DNA of 64,000 nt from CAYWMQ01 sp964459635 (GTDB lineage: Bacteria; Patescibacteriota; Minisyncoccia; Phycocordibacterales; UBA12088). Made by a program: the position numbers and the translations under genes. The first letter of the stretch is position 1, and the number at the start of each line of letters is the position of its first letter. The notes under the pieces are model-generated. The model was not told the DNA's origin and made no database searches. It was given only the letters and a program-made list of their open reading frames with translations. The stretch is from assembly GCA_964459635.1 (NCBI GenBank), contig CAYWMQ010000001.1, positions 34,223-98,222 on the forward strand. The letters run 5' to 3'. Below, in pieces: positions 17,397 through 32,300 of this stretch.

Positions 17397-20300
17397 GTGC
17401 AAAATATCGCGCCGGTCGATGCGGTGATCGAAGGTGTCGAGTACGCAGAGCCTGCCCCGGGCGAGACAGCAAGCGGTGCAGAGGTTGCGCCGGAGGCGGA
17501 GCGGGGCGCGGATGCGAGTAGTGCCGAGACACGTGCACGCCAAGCGGACGAGGATGTGCGCGTGTGCACCGTACTGGATATCCCCTGTCACACCATACGC
17601 TACGACGGCTTTGATATCGGCAGCGTACTTGCGGATCACACAGTACGCGAGTACACACTGCGGCTTTCGCTTGGTGCGCGAGTCGAGGGCGAGAGCTTCA
17701 CCCCGGACAAGCTGCTTGTGCGGTACATGAGCGCCGGCACATGGCACATTGCGGGAGAAGTGGTGATCGACCGCGAACTGTCCAACTTCGACAGCGGCGG
17801 GCACTTCTCATTCCCCTTGCCGGGGCTCACCGCGTGGGATTCCTTGGCCGACCTTGCTGTGGAGCTTGAGTACGTTCGGCATGGTACTGCAGAGACAGAG
17901 TTCTATGTCGACAGCGTGTGGGTGGATGCGCGGTATGCGGTGGTGGACGAGGGTGAGGAGCTGCAACTGGCACCGAACATCTTACCCGAGCTCGCGGTAC
18001 TAGAAGACTCGCGGCGGCCGGACATGCTTCTTGTCGGGGATGAGCGCATTACTCTGCCGAGGACAGACGCCGTGCCGGGCGACGAGCTCGTCATTCGCAG
18101 CGACCATGACGTATACGATGGCCTCACACGGGTGCGCTCGTACCTGTCCGTTACGAACCACGGAGACACGGAAATGTATGCGGATCTCGTAGTACGTACG
18201 GGCCGCCATGCGGAAGTAGTGGGACTGCGTGAGCGCGTGCGTGCGGTGCCGCAGTCTACGTTGGTGCCCGAGTACAGTGACGTGGCGTATTTGTGTGAAG
18301 GTGGGTGGCAGCCGGGTAGCATGTCGCAGGGTGTAGCCGCGCCATCTGACGTACCGGCAGATACAAACACGACAGACGGGGAAGAAGTGGAGGATGGCAC
18401 AGCGAGTTCCTCCGTATCGATGACGGAAGCGCTTGTGAGCGATGGTACGGGATCCGCCACCCTAGATGACGTCGGCCCGGACGCTTCAGGTGAGACTGCA
18501 GACTCGGAGGGCGAACCCTATACCTGCGCCGCGACAGGTGAAGAGCGCGTGTGCTCGTCTCTCAATGATGACGAGACGAACTGCATCGCCGAAGAAGAAC
18601 GCATTTCGACCACTGAAGAAGTTGCATACCGTGAAGGATGGCAGCCGGTCGGCCTGCGGCCCTACCGTGAGCGCACGAGTTTCTGGCAGCGAGTGCTTCG
18701 CAGCGAGGCCACCACTACGTCGGAGTTGCCCAATGCGGTGGAGGCAGAGGAGCGTGTACGGCTTGCTCCGCGGGAGACGCGCTTTTTCGCGGTGGACGTC
18801 GAAGTGGGTGTGCAGCGTGCGGGTGAGTTTGCTTTTGAGCTTCGCGCGGGCGACACGCATGCCGAGCGGCGCATGTGGTGGCGCAGCGGCTACTCGCGTC
18901 GTGTGCCTCTTACCGTTCCTCGTGTAGAATCCGAAGCGCCCGAGGTGCCACTCCTGTATCGCGTGCGGATAGAGGAGAATGACGTGCCCGGGTTTTTCAC
19001 CACAGCGCGGTTGGACGGAGGGGATGTGCGTTTTTATGATGCGGCGCTTCGTCTTGAGTTACCGAGCAAAGTGGTCTCATTTTCATACGTTGAACAGGCG
19101 GCAGAGTACTTGGTGGAGCTTGGAGAAAGCTCGACACAGGCGAGCTCAAGCATCTTTGCATATTACGGTAACGATACGGTGATGGAAGCGTCACGGATGC
19201 GCGCCCCCTCGCAAACAGATACGCCCATAGAGTACGTCCGTGCGGCGGAGTCCGCTACGGGGGCGCTCGTGTCTGTGACAAGTTTGCGTGACGGCAACAC
19301 CATGCGTACGGGTGCGGGAGGTACGGAGGTGACACTCCACGAAGGTGAAGCGCTTGATATGGTGCTGGGAGAGGAGCCGCTCTATGCTCGCGGGCCCCTG
19401 CTCATACGCCCGGCCGACACCGTGTCCTCAAAGGAAATGCGCGCGTTCGCGCTTACGCTTCCTGCGCATACCTACAGCCTCGCGCAAGGCACGTCGAGCC
19501 TCACGTATGTGGTAGAGCGCTACGCGAGCACAAGCCCCGAGCTGCGCTTTGGAGACGTGGAAGAGCTTCCGGTACCTGCGGTCGGTATTTTTGAGCCGCT
19601 CTCCTTTACCGACCAGCTCTCGCGCATACTGTACTTGCGCTCACTCACGGGCCCCGCGTACCACGACTTCCTTGAAGAGCTGCGCGACTTTGAGCTTGGC
19701 GATGAAGTGGTGTTTAAGCTCCGGTACAAGCCACAGCGGTGGGGTATCACGCGCTTTTTCCGCGGGCTTGTGCGCGACCGCCTCGCCACAGTGGCGGGCG
19801 TGCGTCTCCTGTACGGTGGGGAGGTCCTCACGGACGCGCGTTTTGACGTCTCGTACGGCGCAGAAGGCGAGTGGACCATCAAGCTTACAGAAGCGCCGAG
19901 AAGCCTCGTACCGGGCAAGTACTCCGTCGAGCTCACCATTGACGAAGTGGGCGAACTCTACACCGACACCTTTGATTTTTACTTCGGGGTGCTTGCCGTG
20001 AACACGCCGGAAGCCACGTACGAGACGGGCAGCGTGGCCGAGTTCCACATGGCCGCGCTCGACGATCGTGGTGACACCATATGCGATGCGGAGCTGCGCT
20101 TGCTCATCACACCACCGTCCGGTCTGGCGGAGGAGATACCGGTAGAGCGCTCCACCACCTGCGGTCCCAACAACGTGACCGATGAGCCCGACTACCGCGC
20201 GCTCTATCGTTTGCGGGAGAGTGGCACGTACGACCTTGTTCTCACGCATGTAAACAGGGAGGGTGAGATAGTGCACCAGGTGCGCGATGCAGTGCACGCG

Positions 20301-23300
20301 GCCGAGCGCATGCCGTACACGATAGAGCGGGCGGGCGCCACGCGCATCTGGCCGAAAGCGCCTTACACCATGCACCTCACCGTGTCGGCACGCGAGGACT
20401 GGAGCGGCACGTTGGTGGAGGCACTGCCGCGTGACTTCGTAGTGACGGACGCGGGCGGTGGGGAGTCGTCGGTGTGGGGCGGGGCCAAGCGTCTGAGTTG
20501 GGAGCTTACACTTGCGGCGGGTGAGTCGGTCACACTTTCGTACGAGTACGATGCGCCCGATCGCTCGCCGTACCTCTACCTCCTCGGGCCCGCGGAGCTT
20601 CGTGTGGGAGAGCAGGCTGCGTACCGCGAAGCAAAGAGCTGGAAGCTCGCCTCCGACGCGCTCGGGCAGTACACCGAGTCCTACGTCACCTTTACCCCAA
20701 CGGTAAATGACACGTGGACGACCATTGATCTCTCCGGTGCGCCGTACAGCATACCCGCGAACGCCATTCTTGAGATCGCGATCTCAAACGTGGACACAGG
20801 TAACGAGGCATACGGCGGTGTACGCAGCGGTGCCTCGACCACGCTCGACCGCCGTGTACGCATTCATGAGGCCGAGCCGTCAGGATCGGACGTCACCACC
20901 ATGTTCGTACAAGCCAGTGCAACGTCAAGCATTCAGTACTACTCCGACGACACCAATGACATACGCTTCACCATTCTTGGCTACTGGACGAGCGGCACGT
21001 ATACCGAGCGTTGGAGTGTGTTTGGACCTGCGGCGAACAACTGGACAACAGACTGGAACCTTAACACGTACGGCGTAGCCGACGGCAACGTGGCGGAAAT
21101 CGTCTTAGTGAACACAGATGGTTCAAATGAGTACGCTGCAGGCGTACGCACACTAGGCTCTACACTCACGCGCGAGGTGACCATACACGAGCCTGAACAG
21201 GGCGGCGTAGATACCGCTACCATGCTTGTACGCGCGAGTACCTCCAACGCGACCATACGGTATCGTAACGCAAACGCTGCAATAGACTTCTACGTGGCAG
21301 GCTTCTTTTCGACGTTGCCCACCGGTCTTGAGTACTATGAGCGGTGGGACGACCTCGGCGGGCCAGCCAGCGCAAACACATGGACCGATCGCAGGCTCGA
21401 CGACATCACCGTTCCCAATTCAGCCATCGCAGATGTTGCGTATGCCAACACTGCTGCAGACGACACCACAGTCACGATCGGTGTGCGTGCCAACGGCTCG
21501 TCACTTTCCCGCACCGCCGAGCTGCACGAGGCTGAGGCGGGTGGCCAGAACCACGCGCGGTCGCACGTCACGGCAGGCAGTGATGCAAGCAGCACCATCG
21601 AATACTTCACCGGTAACACCGCATACGACTCATTCCGGCTCGCCGGATACTGGGCAGCCGCCAACTATCCGCCCGATGCACCAACGCTCCACGACATACC
21701 GTTTGACAATGAAAAAACAGGGAGCTCGACACCGTACTTCGAGTTCACCGCATCCGACCCCGATGGCTCTAGCGATATCGTCTATCAGGTGCAGTGGGAT
21801 GATGATGCCGACTTGGATGCTTCACCTCTGGGTGACCGCTCAAGTGATAATGAAACGGGCTGCTCTCCCAACTGTTTTGCCAATACCGTAAGCGGTGGCG
21901 ACACCTCGCCTTTTACCGAGGGGCAGCGGATACGTTTCAGCATACAGAGTGCGCTCACGAGCGGTACCACATACTACTGGCGTGTACGTGCCAAAGACAG
22001 CAGCGGTTCGAACATCTACTCCGAATGGACAGAGGTGCGTTCTTTCACATACGTGGCCGACACGAATCCGAAAGCGTGGTACCAAACAGCCGATGCGCAG
22101 TTTGACGGTGGTACTTTTTCGGGCGCGGAAACGTACGGTGCCAATTCCGTACGCCTTGCGACCACACCGCCCGTTGGCGCCATGGTGGCGTACGGCGAAG
22201 GTACGGTGGCGACACCACGGTACCAGATATGGAACGGTACCGCGTGGGGCGGAGAGCTCAGTGCGCAGAGCGCTACGGGTAGAATAAGCTGGACCGTACT
22301 GCGTGCCGCTCCCACACGGGATGAATATGTCCTGGTGACGCAAACCGCCACAGGCACCGTATTGGCGCAGGTGTACAACGGCACAAGCGGTACGTGGGGC
22401 AATGCACGCGTGATGACGAGCGCGGCCCCAAGCGCCGATCGTCGCGCGGTTGACGTGGCGTACCGCGGTCTTTCGGGTGAGGCGGTGGTGACGTACTGCG
22501 ATGGTGATACCGACCCAAGCACGAACATTTGGAACGGCACGAACTGGTCCGCCACCACCACCCTCGACACGCAGTTCAACAGCGCCTGCAACTGGGTCGC
22601 GCTCGCTGCAAGTGACGCGAGCGATGAAATAGCGGCGGTCGTGCAAGCCGACAGTACGAACACCACCTCCGACTTTGAGGCGCAGATACTGACCGGTACT
22701 ACGTGGGGCAACAGTTACACCGGGGGCAGCAATACGGCGGGTGAAGAATTTCTTGAACGCATGTCGATCGCGTATGAGGAGTCGGGGACGGAAGCGGTGG
22801 TCGTCGTAGGCAACGGCGGCACCGCCAGTTTTGTCAGTGCGGTCTGGAACACTACGGCACAAACATGGACCGCAAACGCAAATCGCGGCACGCAAGACGA
22901 CTTTGAGTGGTCTGAGTTTGCTGTGGATGATGGGTCCGACAACCTCGGTCTATGCTACATAGACGAGGACAACCAAGTCCACATCGCCAAGTGGAACGGC
23001 ACGAGTAACACGTGGGACGCGTACGATGCCGCGGGTGACCAAATAGACACTGGCGGAAAGGCAAACGGTACAACCGACTACCACGCTCGGCCCGTCACGT
23101 GCCGGTACGAAACAACAGCAGGCCGCGATGGCTATCTCATGGTGCCGTACTCTGATACCACGAACGCGCGGTATCGTGTGTGGAGCACATCACTTACCGT
23201 TGAGCAGTCCATCTCGACCATAGAGGATTCATGGACCGTGAGCAGTGCGCGCACGGGGGATGGCCTCATTCTCACGCTTTGGCGCGACGATACCAACGAC

Positions 23301-26300
23301 CGCTTCGACTTCTCCTACTGGAACGGCAACTCGTGGTCGGCACGTGCCGCGTTGGAGAGCTCAATGGCCGATGATACAGAGCCCTATGCCGAGCCGGCCA
23401 TGATAGCCGCACAGCGGTTCCAAGCGTCTGCCGGCTCCATCGTTTCGCCCATCATTGATTTCGACAGTGTGCCCGGGCAAAGCTCCTGGGGCGAACTCCT
23501 ATGGACCACCACTGAGCCCTCGGGCACCGACGTTGTCATGCAGGTGTACTACGCCACCACGACCGCGGTCTGCAACGTGCTTGTGCCGGACGCGGCGCTT
23601 GCGGGCAACAGCACCGGTTTTCAAGCCACCTCGAGCCCGCTCAACCTCTCCGGACTTTCGACCTCTACCTACAACATGTTGTGTCTCAAGGCCTCGCTCT
23701 CCTCACAGTCAAGCCAGTCGTCCACCTTGGATGAGTGGACGGTCTCGTGGGTGCGACAGCCGTTCCTTACGCAAACCGCCTACCGCTGGTATGCCAATAC
23801 AGATGCAAACACACCCACCGATGTGTGGCCGGTGGGCAGTAACAGTGTGGCGGAGAACGAAGCCATTTCGACCGCCTTCGCACCTAACGTGGGTGATGTA
23901 TTGCGGCTTCGCTTGGGTATGCTTGACTCTAACGTGACGTTGGCCGCAAGTAGTACCGCATTTACCCTGCAGTGGGCCGAAGGTGTGTCATGCAGTGCCA
24001 GTATGGACTGGCAGGATGTTGGTGCGTCCGGTAGTAGCGTCGCATGGCGCGGGTACGATAACGCGTCCGTGTCGGATGGTGCAACGCTCAGTTCGCGTCT
24101 TCTCAGCACCACTGACGTGTCTTTTTCATACGAAGAAGTCAATGACACCGCGACAAACACCAGTGCGCTCGCTCCCACGGAGGAGGCAGAGTTCGACTTT
24201 GTGCTGCAGCACAACGCGACATCTTCCACCAACTATTGCTTCCGTCTCATCAACGATGATGGTTTGCCCATCAATCAGTATGACCGGTACCCGCAGCTCA
24301 TAACGAACGCGCCACCCTCTACGCCGGTGCTCGCAACACCATTTACCTACGAAGCGCTCGCCTCGACCACACCATGGTTTACGTTCGTGGCGGAGGACAT
24401 AAAAGGTGACGATATCCACTACGAGATAGAGATCGACGATGACCCTGCGTTCGGCAGTCCGCTCACACGAAACAGTGCCGATCACTTCAATGAGTTCGTT
24501 AACACCGTCACGCCGGCCGACAAGAGTCCGTTCACCTCCGGTGAGCAGGTGCGCTTCGTGCCCACTACTGCACTTACCGACAACACAACCTACTGGTGGC
24601 GCGTGCACGCACGAGACCCGTCCGGCAGCAACGACTGGAGTGACTGGTCCGTGGCGTGGAGCTTCACCGCCTCATCGACCGTGAGTATCTCGACATGGTT
24701 CCAAACTACGTACGAGCAATTTGAGGAAAATGATCATGAGAACACCGAAGCGACCGTGAGTGATGATGTGGCACTCATCCCCTCGAACACACTTGGTACG
24801 ACGACCGCGCCCGGTATCAAGTTTGCGTGGAAGACTACCGGCAATGCGTGGGGCTCGCTCTCATGGACCGAGAACGAAACGACAGGCACTTTGCGAACGC
24901 GTGTACAGTACAACAACAACGGGATCTGGGAGCTCATCCCCGACTCGGTGCTTTCCGGTAACAGCGTGGGATTTGCAGCGGGCCCGGTGTCGCTTTTGGG
25001 TCTTGACCCGACACTCTACAGCGAGATACGTCCGGTTGCGTACCTGCAAGACGTGAGCGGATCGCCGCGACTCCTGGACTGGACGTTGAGCTGGGGACTC
25101 GCGGTAGAACAGCCCACGCTCACGAGTCCGTTTGACAACGAAAAAGTTGCCACCGTCACTCCAAGCTTCACCTTCCGATCCACCGATCCCCAGGGCAACG
25201 ACCTTACATACGAGATCCAGTGGTCCGCGACACCGGACTTCGCGGCATCCACCACGCGCACGTCCGGCACGCATACGGGCTTTACGAACACCGCGAGTTC
25301 GACCGATACCTCACCGTTTCTTGAAGACAACATCATTCGCTTCACGGTGCAGGGTGCGGATGCGCTTACCAATGGGGCCACCTACTGGTGGCGCGTTCGA
25401 GCGAAAGACCCCGGCGGTGGCGACACGTGGAGCGTGTGGAGCCCGATACGCAGCCTCACGGTGGATACGAGTATCACGGTCTCAACATGGTTCCAAACGA
25501 CCGATGAACAGTTCGATACTGATTTTTTGACCGACCTTGAAACCTACGGCTCAGACCAAGTGCGCATTACCTCTACCATTCGTGAGGCGCTCGTGGCATA
25601 CGCGGAAGGTGTGGTGCAGACGCCGCGGTACCGCTTGTGGAACGGCAATGCCTGGGGCACCGAAAAGAGCGCCGCGAACATAGGAGAACGCATCTACTGG
25701 ATACGCACCGCTGCGGGGCCCGCGCGCGACGAGTATGCCATGGTGACGGGCGGCCTGTCGGGCGCAGTGAAAGCACAAGTGTACAACGGTACGACCGGCC
25801 AGTGGGGCGATCTTGTTGATATGAGCACACCGGCCGCAACAAACAGGCGCGGGTTTGATGTGGCGTATGAGTCCGTGTCGGGACGCGCAATGGCCGCGGC
25901 ATGTCGCGGTGCGGATGCGGTGTATCGTACATGGGACGGCGCGAGCTGGAGCGCTACGTCCACCATAAACCTGGGTTTCACTCAAAACTGTGAGTGGCTC
26001 ACACTTGCGAGCGACCCAACTTCAAACGAAATTATTTTAGCTGCGCGCGCGAACACCGCGAACACCCCGTACGCGTTTGAAGCGCAGGTATGGAACGGCT
26101 CTGCATGGGGCAACAGTACTGCGCAGGGCTTGATGGAATCTACGGACGCAGAGAACATCGGCATGGCCGTTGCGTATGAAGAGTCGGGCGATCAGGCGCT
26201 TTTTGTGACCAGCAACGGCACCAACGCAAACTTCCACTGGCGCACCTGGAACGGCGCGTGGTCGGGCACGAGCTCCACCACGACCGTTGACGATTTGGAG

Positions 26301-29300
26301 ACTCCGAAGATAGCGCAAGATGCGGGCTCCGATGCGCTTGGGCTCTGCTACATCACAAATCTGAACAGCATGTACTACATGCGCTGGGACGGTTCGAAAT
26401 TTGTGAGTGCACCCACTCAGTTTTCGGCAGATAGTAACAGCAAGGATGGCGGACATGCATTCGACTGTGCGTACGAAACCACCGCCGGCCGCGATGGGTA
26501 CCTCATGATGCCGTACACCGACGGCACGCTTGGCTACTATCGTTTTCATAACACCTCGACCGGCCTTTCTGCTGAAGCGGCTCTGTCGAGTGTAACCGAC
26601 TCATGGTCGGTCGAAAGCGTTCGTACGGGCGACGGGCTTATTCTGGCCGTCTTCTGGGACGATGCGAATACGCAGTTTGACTTTTCATACTGGAACGGCA
26701 CCGCCCCGTGGAGTGCGCGGCAAACGCTCGAGACAAACGTATCCACCATCGTAAACCCCATAGTTCCCGTGTCGCTCACCCCCCGCCGGTACACCTCATT
26801 TACGTCAGGCACCCTCGTCTCAGACCCCATTCATTTTTCCGACGGTACTGGGCCGCGCTGGGGAGTGGCAAGCTCGACGGATACCACACCGGGCGCCTCA
26901 GAGATACGCTACCAGTTTGAGCACAGCACCGATAATGGAGAAACATGGGCGCTCATACCGGACTCTGCATTGCCCGGCAACTCCGTAGGTACCACCTCAA
27001 ACACGGTTGATCTCTCCGCGCTTTCATATACCACGTATGACGTCATACGCTATGTGGCCAACTTCGCCTGCGTCTCGGGTGACTGCCCCATACTGCACGA
27101 CTGGACGATCGCATGGTCTGAGGGGCTCAAGGTTTCCGGTACCGCAAAGGGCTACGACGAGAGCACCAACGTGACGAGTGGTACCGTGGCGGTCGCGGTG
27201 AATGGTGCTGTGCAGACGGGTAAGACGGCGAGTATCTCGGGCGGTACATGGCAGATAAACAACGTTACCATGTTCCCGGGCGACACGGTCCATGTGTGGA
27301 TACAAGGCGCAGCAGACGCAAACGAGGCGGCAGCGGTCTTTCGGTACGACGGTGTGGGCGACACGACGGGTGTCGAGCTCTTTGAGCGGCACCTCACCAT
27401 AGGCTCACATGATGCGACCACAACAACGAACGCCCACATTGCGCTCTACGACAACAGTGCCTCGGGGAATGAAGACCTGTTCTTTGAGGTCGACAGCGGC
27501 AACGACCTCACCGTGTGTTCGGTCGGAGCGTGCAGCGATGCGGAGCTCTTCGTGGCTCAGGGGTACACGTACCGGCCCGACTCCGCTTCGGGCGGCAACG
27601 TTTCCACGCACGATATGGAGATAGCCGGTACATTGACCGCAGACGGCAACACGCTCACGGTGTCGGGCTCATGGGAAAACCGCGGCATCTTCACCGCAAA
27701 CAGTTCAAGCGTTATTCTCCGTGCGACATCCAGCCAAGAAACCTTGAGCTCTGTCGGCGCCACGACGAGCGCGTTCAACATACTGACCTTGGGGCAGACC
27801 TCCGGTAATGCCACGTGGACGCTCGCAGGACCCCTCGAAGTGGACGGCAACTGCACCCTGTCGTACGGCACACTAAATGGGTCTACATCCGCGCTCTTCC
27901 TGGGTGGCAATTTTTCACTTGCTGCGGGTACGACCTTCCTCAAGAGCACGGGCACCACAACATTTGACGGGACCGGTGTAGCGGTGATTACAGATGCAAC
28001 TGCGGCAAAGCAAGACTTGGGCAAGGTAGCTGCAAGCGGTACGAGCAAAACGGTGCGTCTTGGCTCAGCACTAAAGCTTACCGACCTCACTATATACACG
28101 GGAAACACGTTCGACGTGTCGTCAAACAACTACGCGCTTGAGGTACGTGGTGATTTCCGGAACAGCGATTCGTTCTCGGCACGTGCAGGTACCGTCACCA
28201 TGACGGCAACGACCACGGGGCGCACACTTGTGCCTGGCAACTCTCCTTTGTATGACCTGACGTTCCAAGGGGTGGGGGGTAACTGGGCGTTTGGACAGCC
28301 TCTTGTTACGGTGCAAAACAACTTGACCATTGCGACCGGCACCGTCACGCTCGCAACAGGCACGACAACAGTATCGGGAAGTTTGTCTAACAGTGGCACA
28401 CTTGTGCACAACAACGGTACGTTGGAACTCACCGGAAGCGGTTCGAAAACGTTGACGCAGGGCGGCTCACCACTCTACAACCTCACCGTAAACGGTGCAG
28501 GCGCGTGGAGCTGGACCGAGCAAAACGCGACATCCTCCGGATCCACACGTATCCTGAACGGCACGTTGACAATGCCGGCGGAAACGTACGCGGTGGGCAA
28601 GTCTTTTGTAAATGCCGGAGGCACCGTCGCCCCCAATGGCGGCACGCTTCGCTTCACATCGAACGTAGCCGAAACAGTGCAGGCAAACGGTTCTGCACTC
28701 TACGGGCTCACGTTTGACGGCGCGGGAGGGACGTTCGCGTTGGCGGACACCAACCTTGTTGCAAGCGGCACGGTGCGCTTTGTTGCGGGGACGACCACGC
28801 TTCCATCGGGTACTATGACCGTGTCGGGTTCTTGGGTTACGACGGGCGGCACGTGGAATGCGAATGGTGGCACTGTGCTCTTTAACTCGGCGGCCACGGG
28901 ACGTACGGTCACTACCGGCACCAACAACTTTGCGTCCGTGACCTTTAATAGTGCGGTGGGTGGCTGGAGCATCGACTCGCATGCAACGTCGACCGGTGCA
29001 TGGTCACTTCTTGCCGCTCAAAGCTACACGGTCGCGAGCGGCAACACCATGGCTGTAGGTGGGGCGTTTGTCAACAATGTACCGGGTGCCACCACATGGA
29101 CCGGCTCCACACTCGCACTCAGCTCCGGCACTTCGTATACGGTAGGGAGCTCAAGTCAAGCGGCGGAAACATACGGCACGCTGCGCATTGGTGCAAATAC
29201 CGACGTGAAATTCTGGCAGTCGTCCGCAGCAAGCTATGCGGTCGACAGTACCGGTTCTCTCTACTCTCAGGATCATGCGGCACAGAATGGCGACCTGTAT

Positions 29301-32300
29301 ATATGGGGAGAGTACGTGCGTACGAGCGGTACCGAGCACTGGAGCTATGCGACAGACTTTGATGGCACCGATATCGGCGGCTCTCCGCGGCAAGTGGACG
29401 TGCGCTTTGCCTCCGGTGCATCCGCCCAGTTCACCGGTGCGACCTTGTCGCTGCGTGGAGACGCAGCCGCCACCACCACGCTGGCGAATCAAGGCTCGGG
29501 CAGCTACAGGCTGCAGCTTACGGGAAGTACGTTGTTGGCGGAGTACTTCAGCGTTGCAAATACCGATGCGGATGGACTCGCGCTCATGGCGTCTACCACC
29601 GTGAACTACTTGCGTGACGGCACGTTTACGCTTGACACACAGGGAGGGTCAATGCTCACGCTCGCATCCACCACCATTGACAAAAATCCGCTCTTACAGC
29701 CGGACCGCCTTTCTTTTGGAACGTCCACCGGTATCTCGACAGGGTACAACGTCACCGCCTCCGGTACAGCCTCGTCCTATTGGTGGTTCAAGAACACGAG
29801 CGGCAACTATGATGGTGAGTCATACGACAATGACCCGGTTGCAGGCGCAGGGAGCATACGGTGGGATGACTCGGGCTTTACGATAAACGTGTCCGGCACC
29901 GTCTACACGGGAGAAGGTGCGGGTGTACCCGCGTACTGCAACGGGTCCACACAGGTGCTTCGGCTTGTGGTACAGGGCGTGACGACGTACGACACATCGT
30001 GCGCTGCAGGTACGGGCGCATTCACATTCTCCGGCGTTACGTACTCGGGCGATGTCACGTTCATGGCGTTTCTCAACGGCACGTCGGGGCGTGGCGCCAC
30101 CGTCTCACGTACACCGCAAGGGAACATTGCGGGCTTCGACCTTTACCAGGATCGCGTCATAGTGCGTCACGAGGATACTGCGGCGCTCAGTATAGCGAAC
30201 ATGCTGCTGTATGATGCGGACCAAGACCTAGACATTCCGTTCGACGCTGAAGCGGGTTCTCTCACCGTATCTCCGGAGACCGGCCTCCATGTGTGGGCCG
30301 CAAAGACGTTCGCACCGAGCGGCAATGTCACGCTTCAGTCCGGCGGCTCGGGCGCAGTACAGGACGGCACGCTTCGCCTTGCCTCGGGGAGCGTCTTTAC
30401 CGCGGCGGGATCGGAAAGTCACAGCATCGGAGGTTCGTGGATAGCGAACACGGGTGCCACCTTTACGGCTGCAAACTCCACGGTAAACTTCACGGCGACC
30501 ACTACAGGCAAGACCATTGCACCGAGCGGCAGCTTCCACAACCTCTCCTTTACGGGGTTAAACGGCGGCTGGAGTGTGGCCTCTTCGACGCAGGTGGCGA
30601 ACAACCTTGCGGTATCAGCGGGTACCGTAAGCGGCACCGGAAACGTGACGGTGGATCTTGGTGCATTCTCAGGAAACGGGAGCGTCACTATGACGGGTGG
30701 TACCGTAACGGTGAACAAGGGTGGCAATTTCGGCGGTAATAGCACGTGGACGTTCAACAATTTGACGCTTGGCGATGGTACATCGGGCACCACCGCCAAA
30801 GTGGGCTCCGGGGATATAGCCGTAAGCGGCGCACTTACCGTGAGCGCCAATCATATCTTGGAGGCGGGTTCATACACTTGGACGCTTACGGGGAGCGGTG
30901 CGGTCTTGTTGGTACCCGGGACCTTTACCGCACAAACGTCCACCACAACATTTGCGGGCACAGGTGCAATGACGGTCCCGGCGCTCACATACCACAACCT
31001 CGTGCTTGCGCCAACCGCGGCGGGCAGCCCCACGTACACGCTCGCGGCCGGGAGCCTTACGGCCAATACCGTTACCGTAGGGAACGGTACGCACCCGGTG
31101 ACGGTGCAGGTAAACACAAATGATCCGCTCATAACGGTTGCCGGCACCTTCCGTAACCGCACAAACGCAACGTACCAAGCGGCGAGCGCCAATGACCTCA
31201 TGATCGCAGGCTCGTACATAAACGAAGGTACCTTTACGGCAAACGGCGGTGGTGTGGTAATGAACTCCGCAGACACGGGCGAGCTCGTGACGCCGGGTGC
31301 ATCGTCTTTCCATCACCTGACGTTCAACCATGCGAGTGGCGGCTGGACCATTACAGGCAATGCAACGACGACCGGTAATTTCACCCTGACGGCCGCCTCC
31401 AACTTTACACAGGCGAGTGGCAGCACGCTTAGGGTAGAGGGCATTTTCCTTAACAGCGTGGGCGGTGGTGCGACCACGTGGAGCGGCACCACGCTCGCGT
31501 TGTACTCCGGTACGAGCTACAGCATGAATACCAAGACGACCGAGGGCGACACCTACGGCACGCTGTCGGTAGGCACAAATACCGACGTGGCGATGTGGAA
31601 CTCTACGTCGTCAAGCTACAGCATATCCCCGTCGGGCTCGCTCTATTCACAGGACCACAACAGCGTAGATGGCGCACTCTATATATGGGGCGACTACACG
31701 CGCACGAGCGGTACCGAGCACTGGAGCTACGCCACCGACTTTGACGGCACCGATATCAGCGGCACGCCGCGCCAAGCGAAGGTGTACCTTGCGGAAGGAG
31801 CATCCACCACACTCTCTGCCGGGACGTGGAATATCCTTGGTACTTCGGGCGCCACCACCACCATTCAAAATCAAGGGAGCGGTGTGTACGGCCTCAAGGT
31901 TGCAGGCGGCACCTTTAATGCGCAGTACTATCGCGTGCGTAATGTAAATGCGCTCGGTCTCGAGTTTGCGGGCACACCGACCGTGACCTCGCTCTCGGAT
32001 GGCGACCTGGAGCTTGGCATCACAGGCGGCGCGATGCTCACGATACCTGCATCGGTCATTACGACGAACCCCGTCAAGACCTGGTATCGCGTTTCTTTTG
32101 CGACCAGCTCCGGTGTTACGAGTGGGCGTAACGCAACGAGCTCCGGCACCACCGCAAGTTCGTGGCGCTTTACCCCCGCGCTTGGCAACTACTACGGCGA
32201 GGCGTACGATGGCGACCCGGCGGGCGACCCCGGCTACCTCATATGGGACGACAGTAATGCGCAGGTCTCGATAGGCGGCAATGTGTACAGCAACGAAACA

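Noticed and set aside
22016..22711. Minus-strand open frames within the giant gene (for example 231 and 351 codons)
   Set aside because: They mirror the repetitive plus-strand coding sequence, lack domain signatures and lie inside a well-supported frame.
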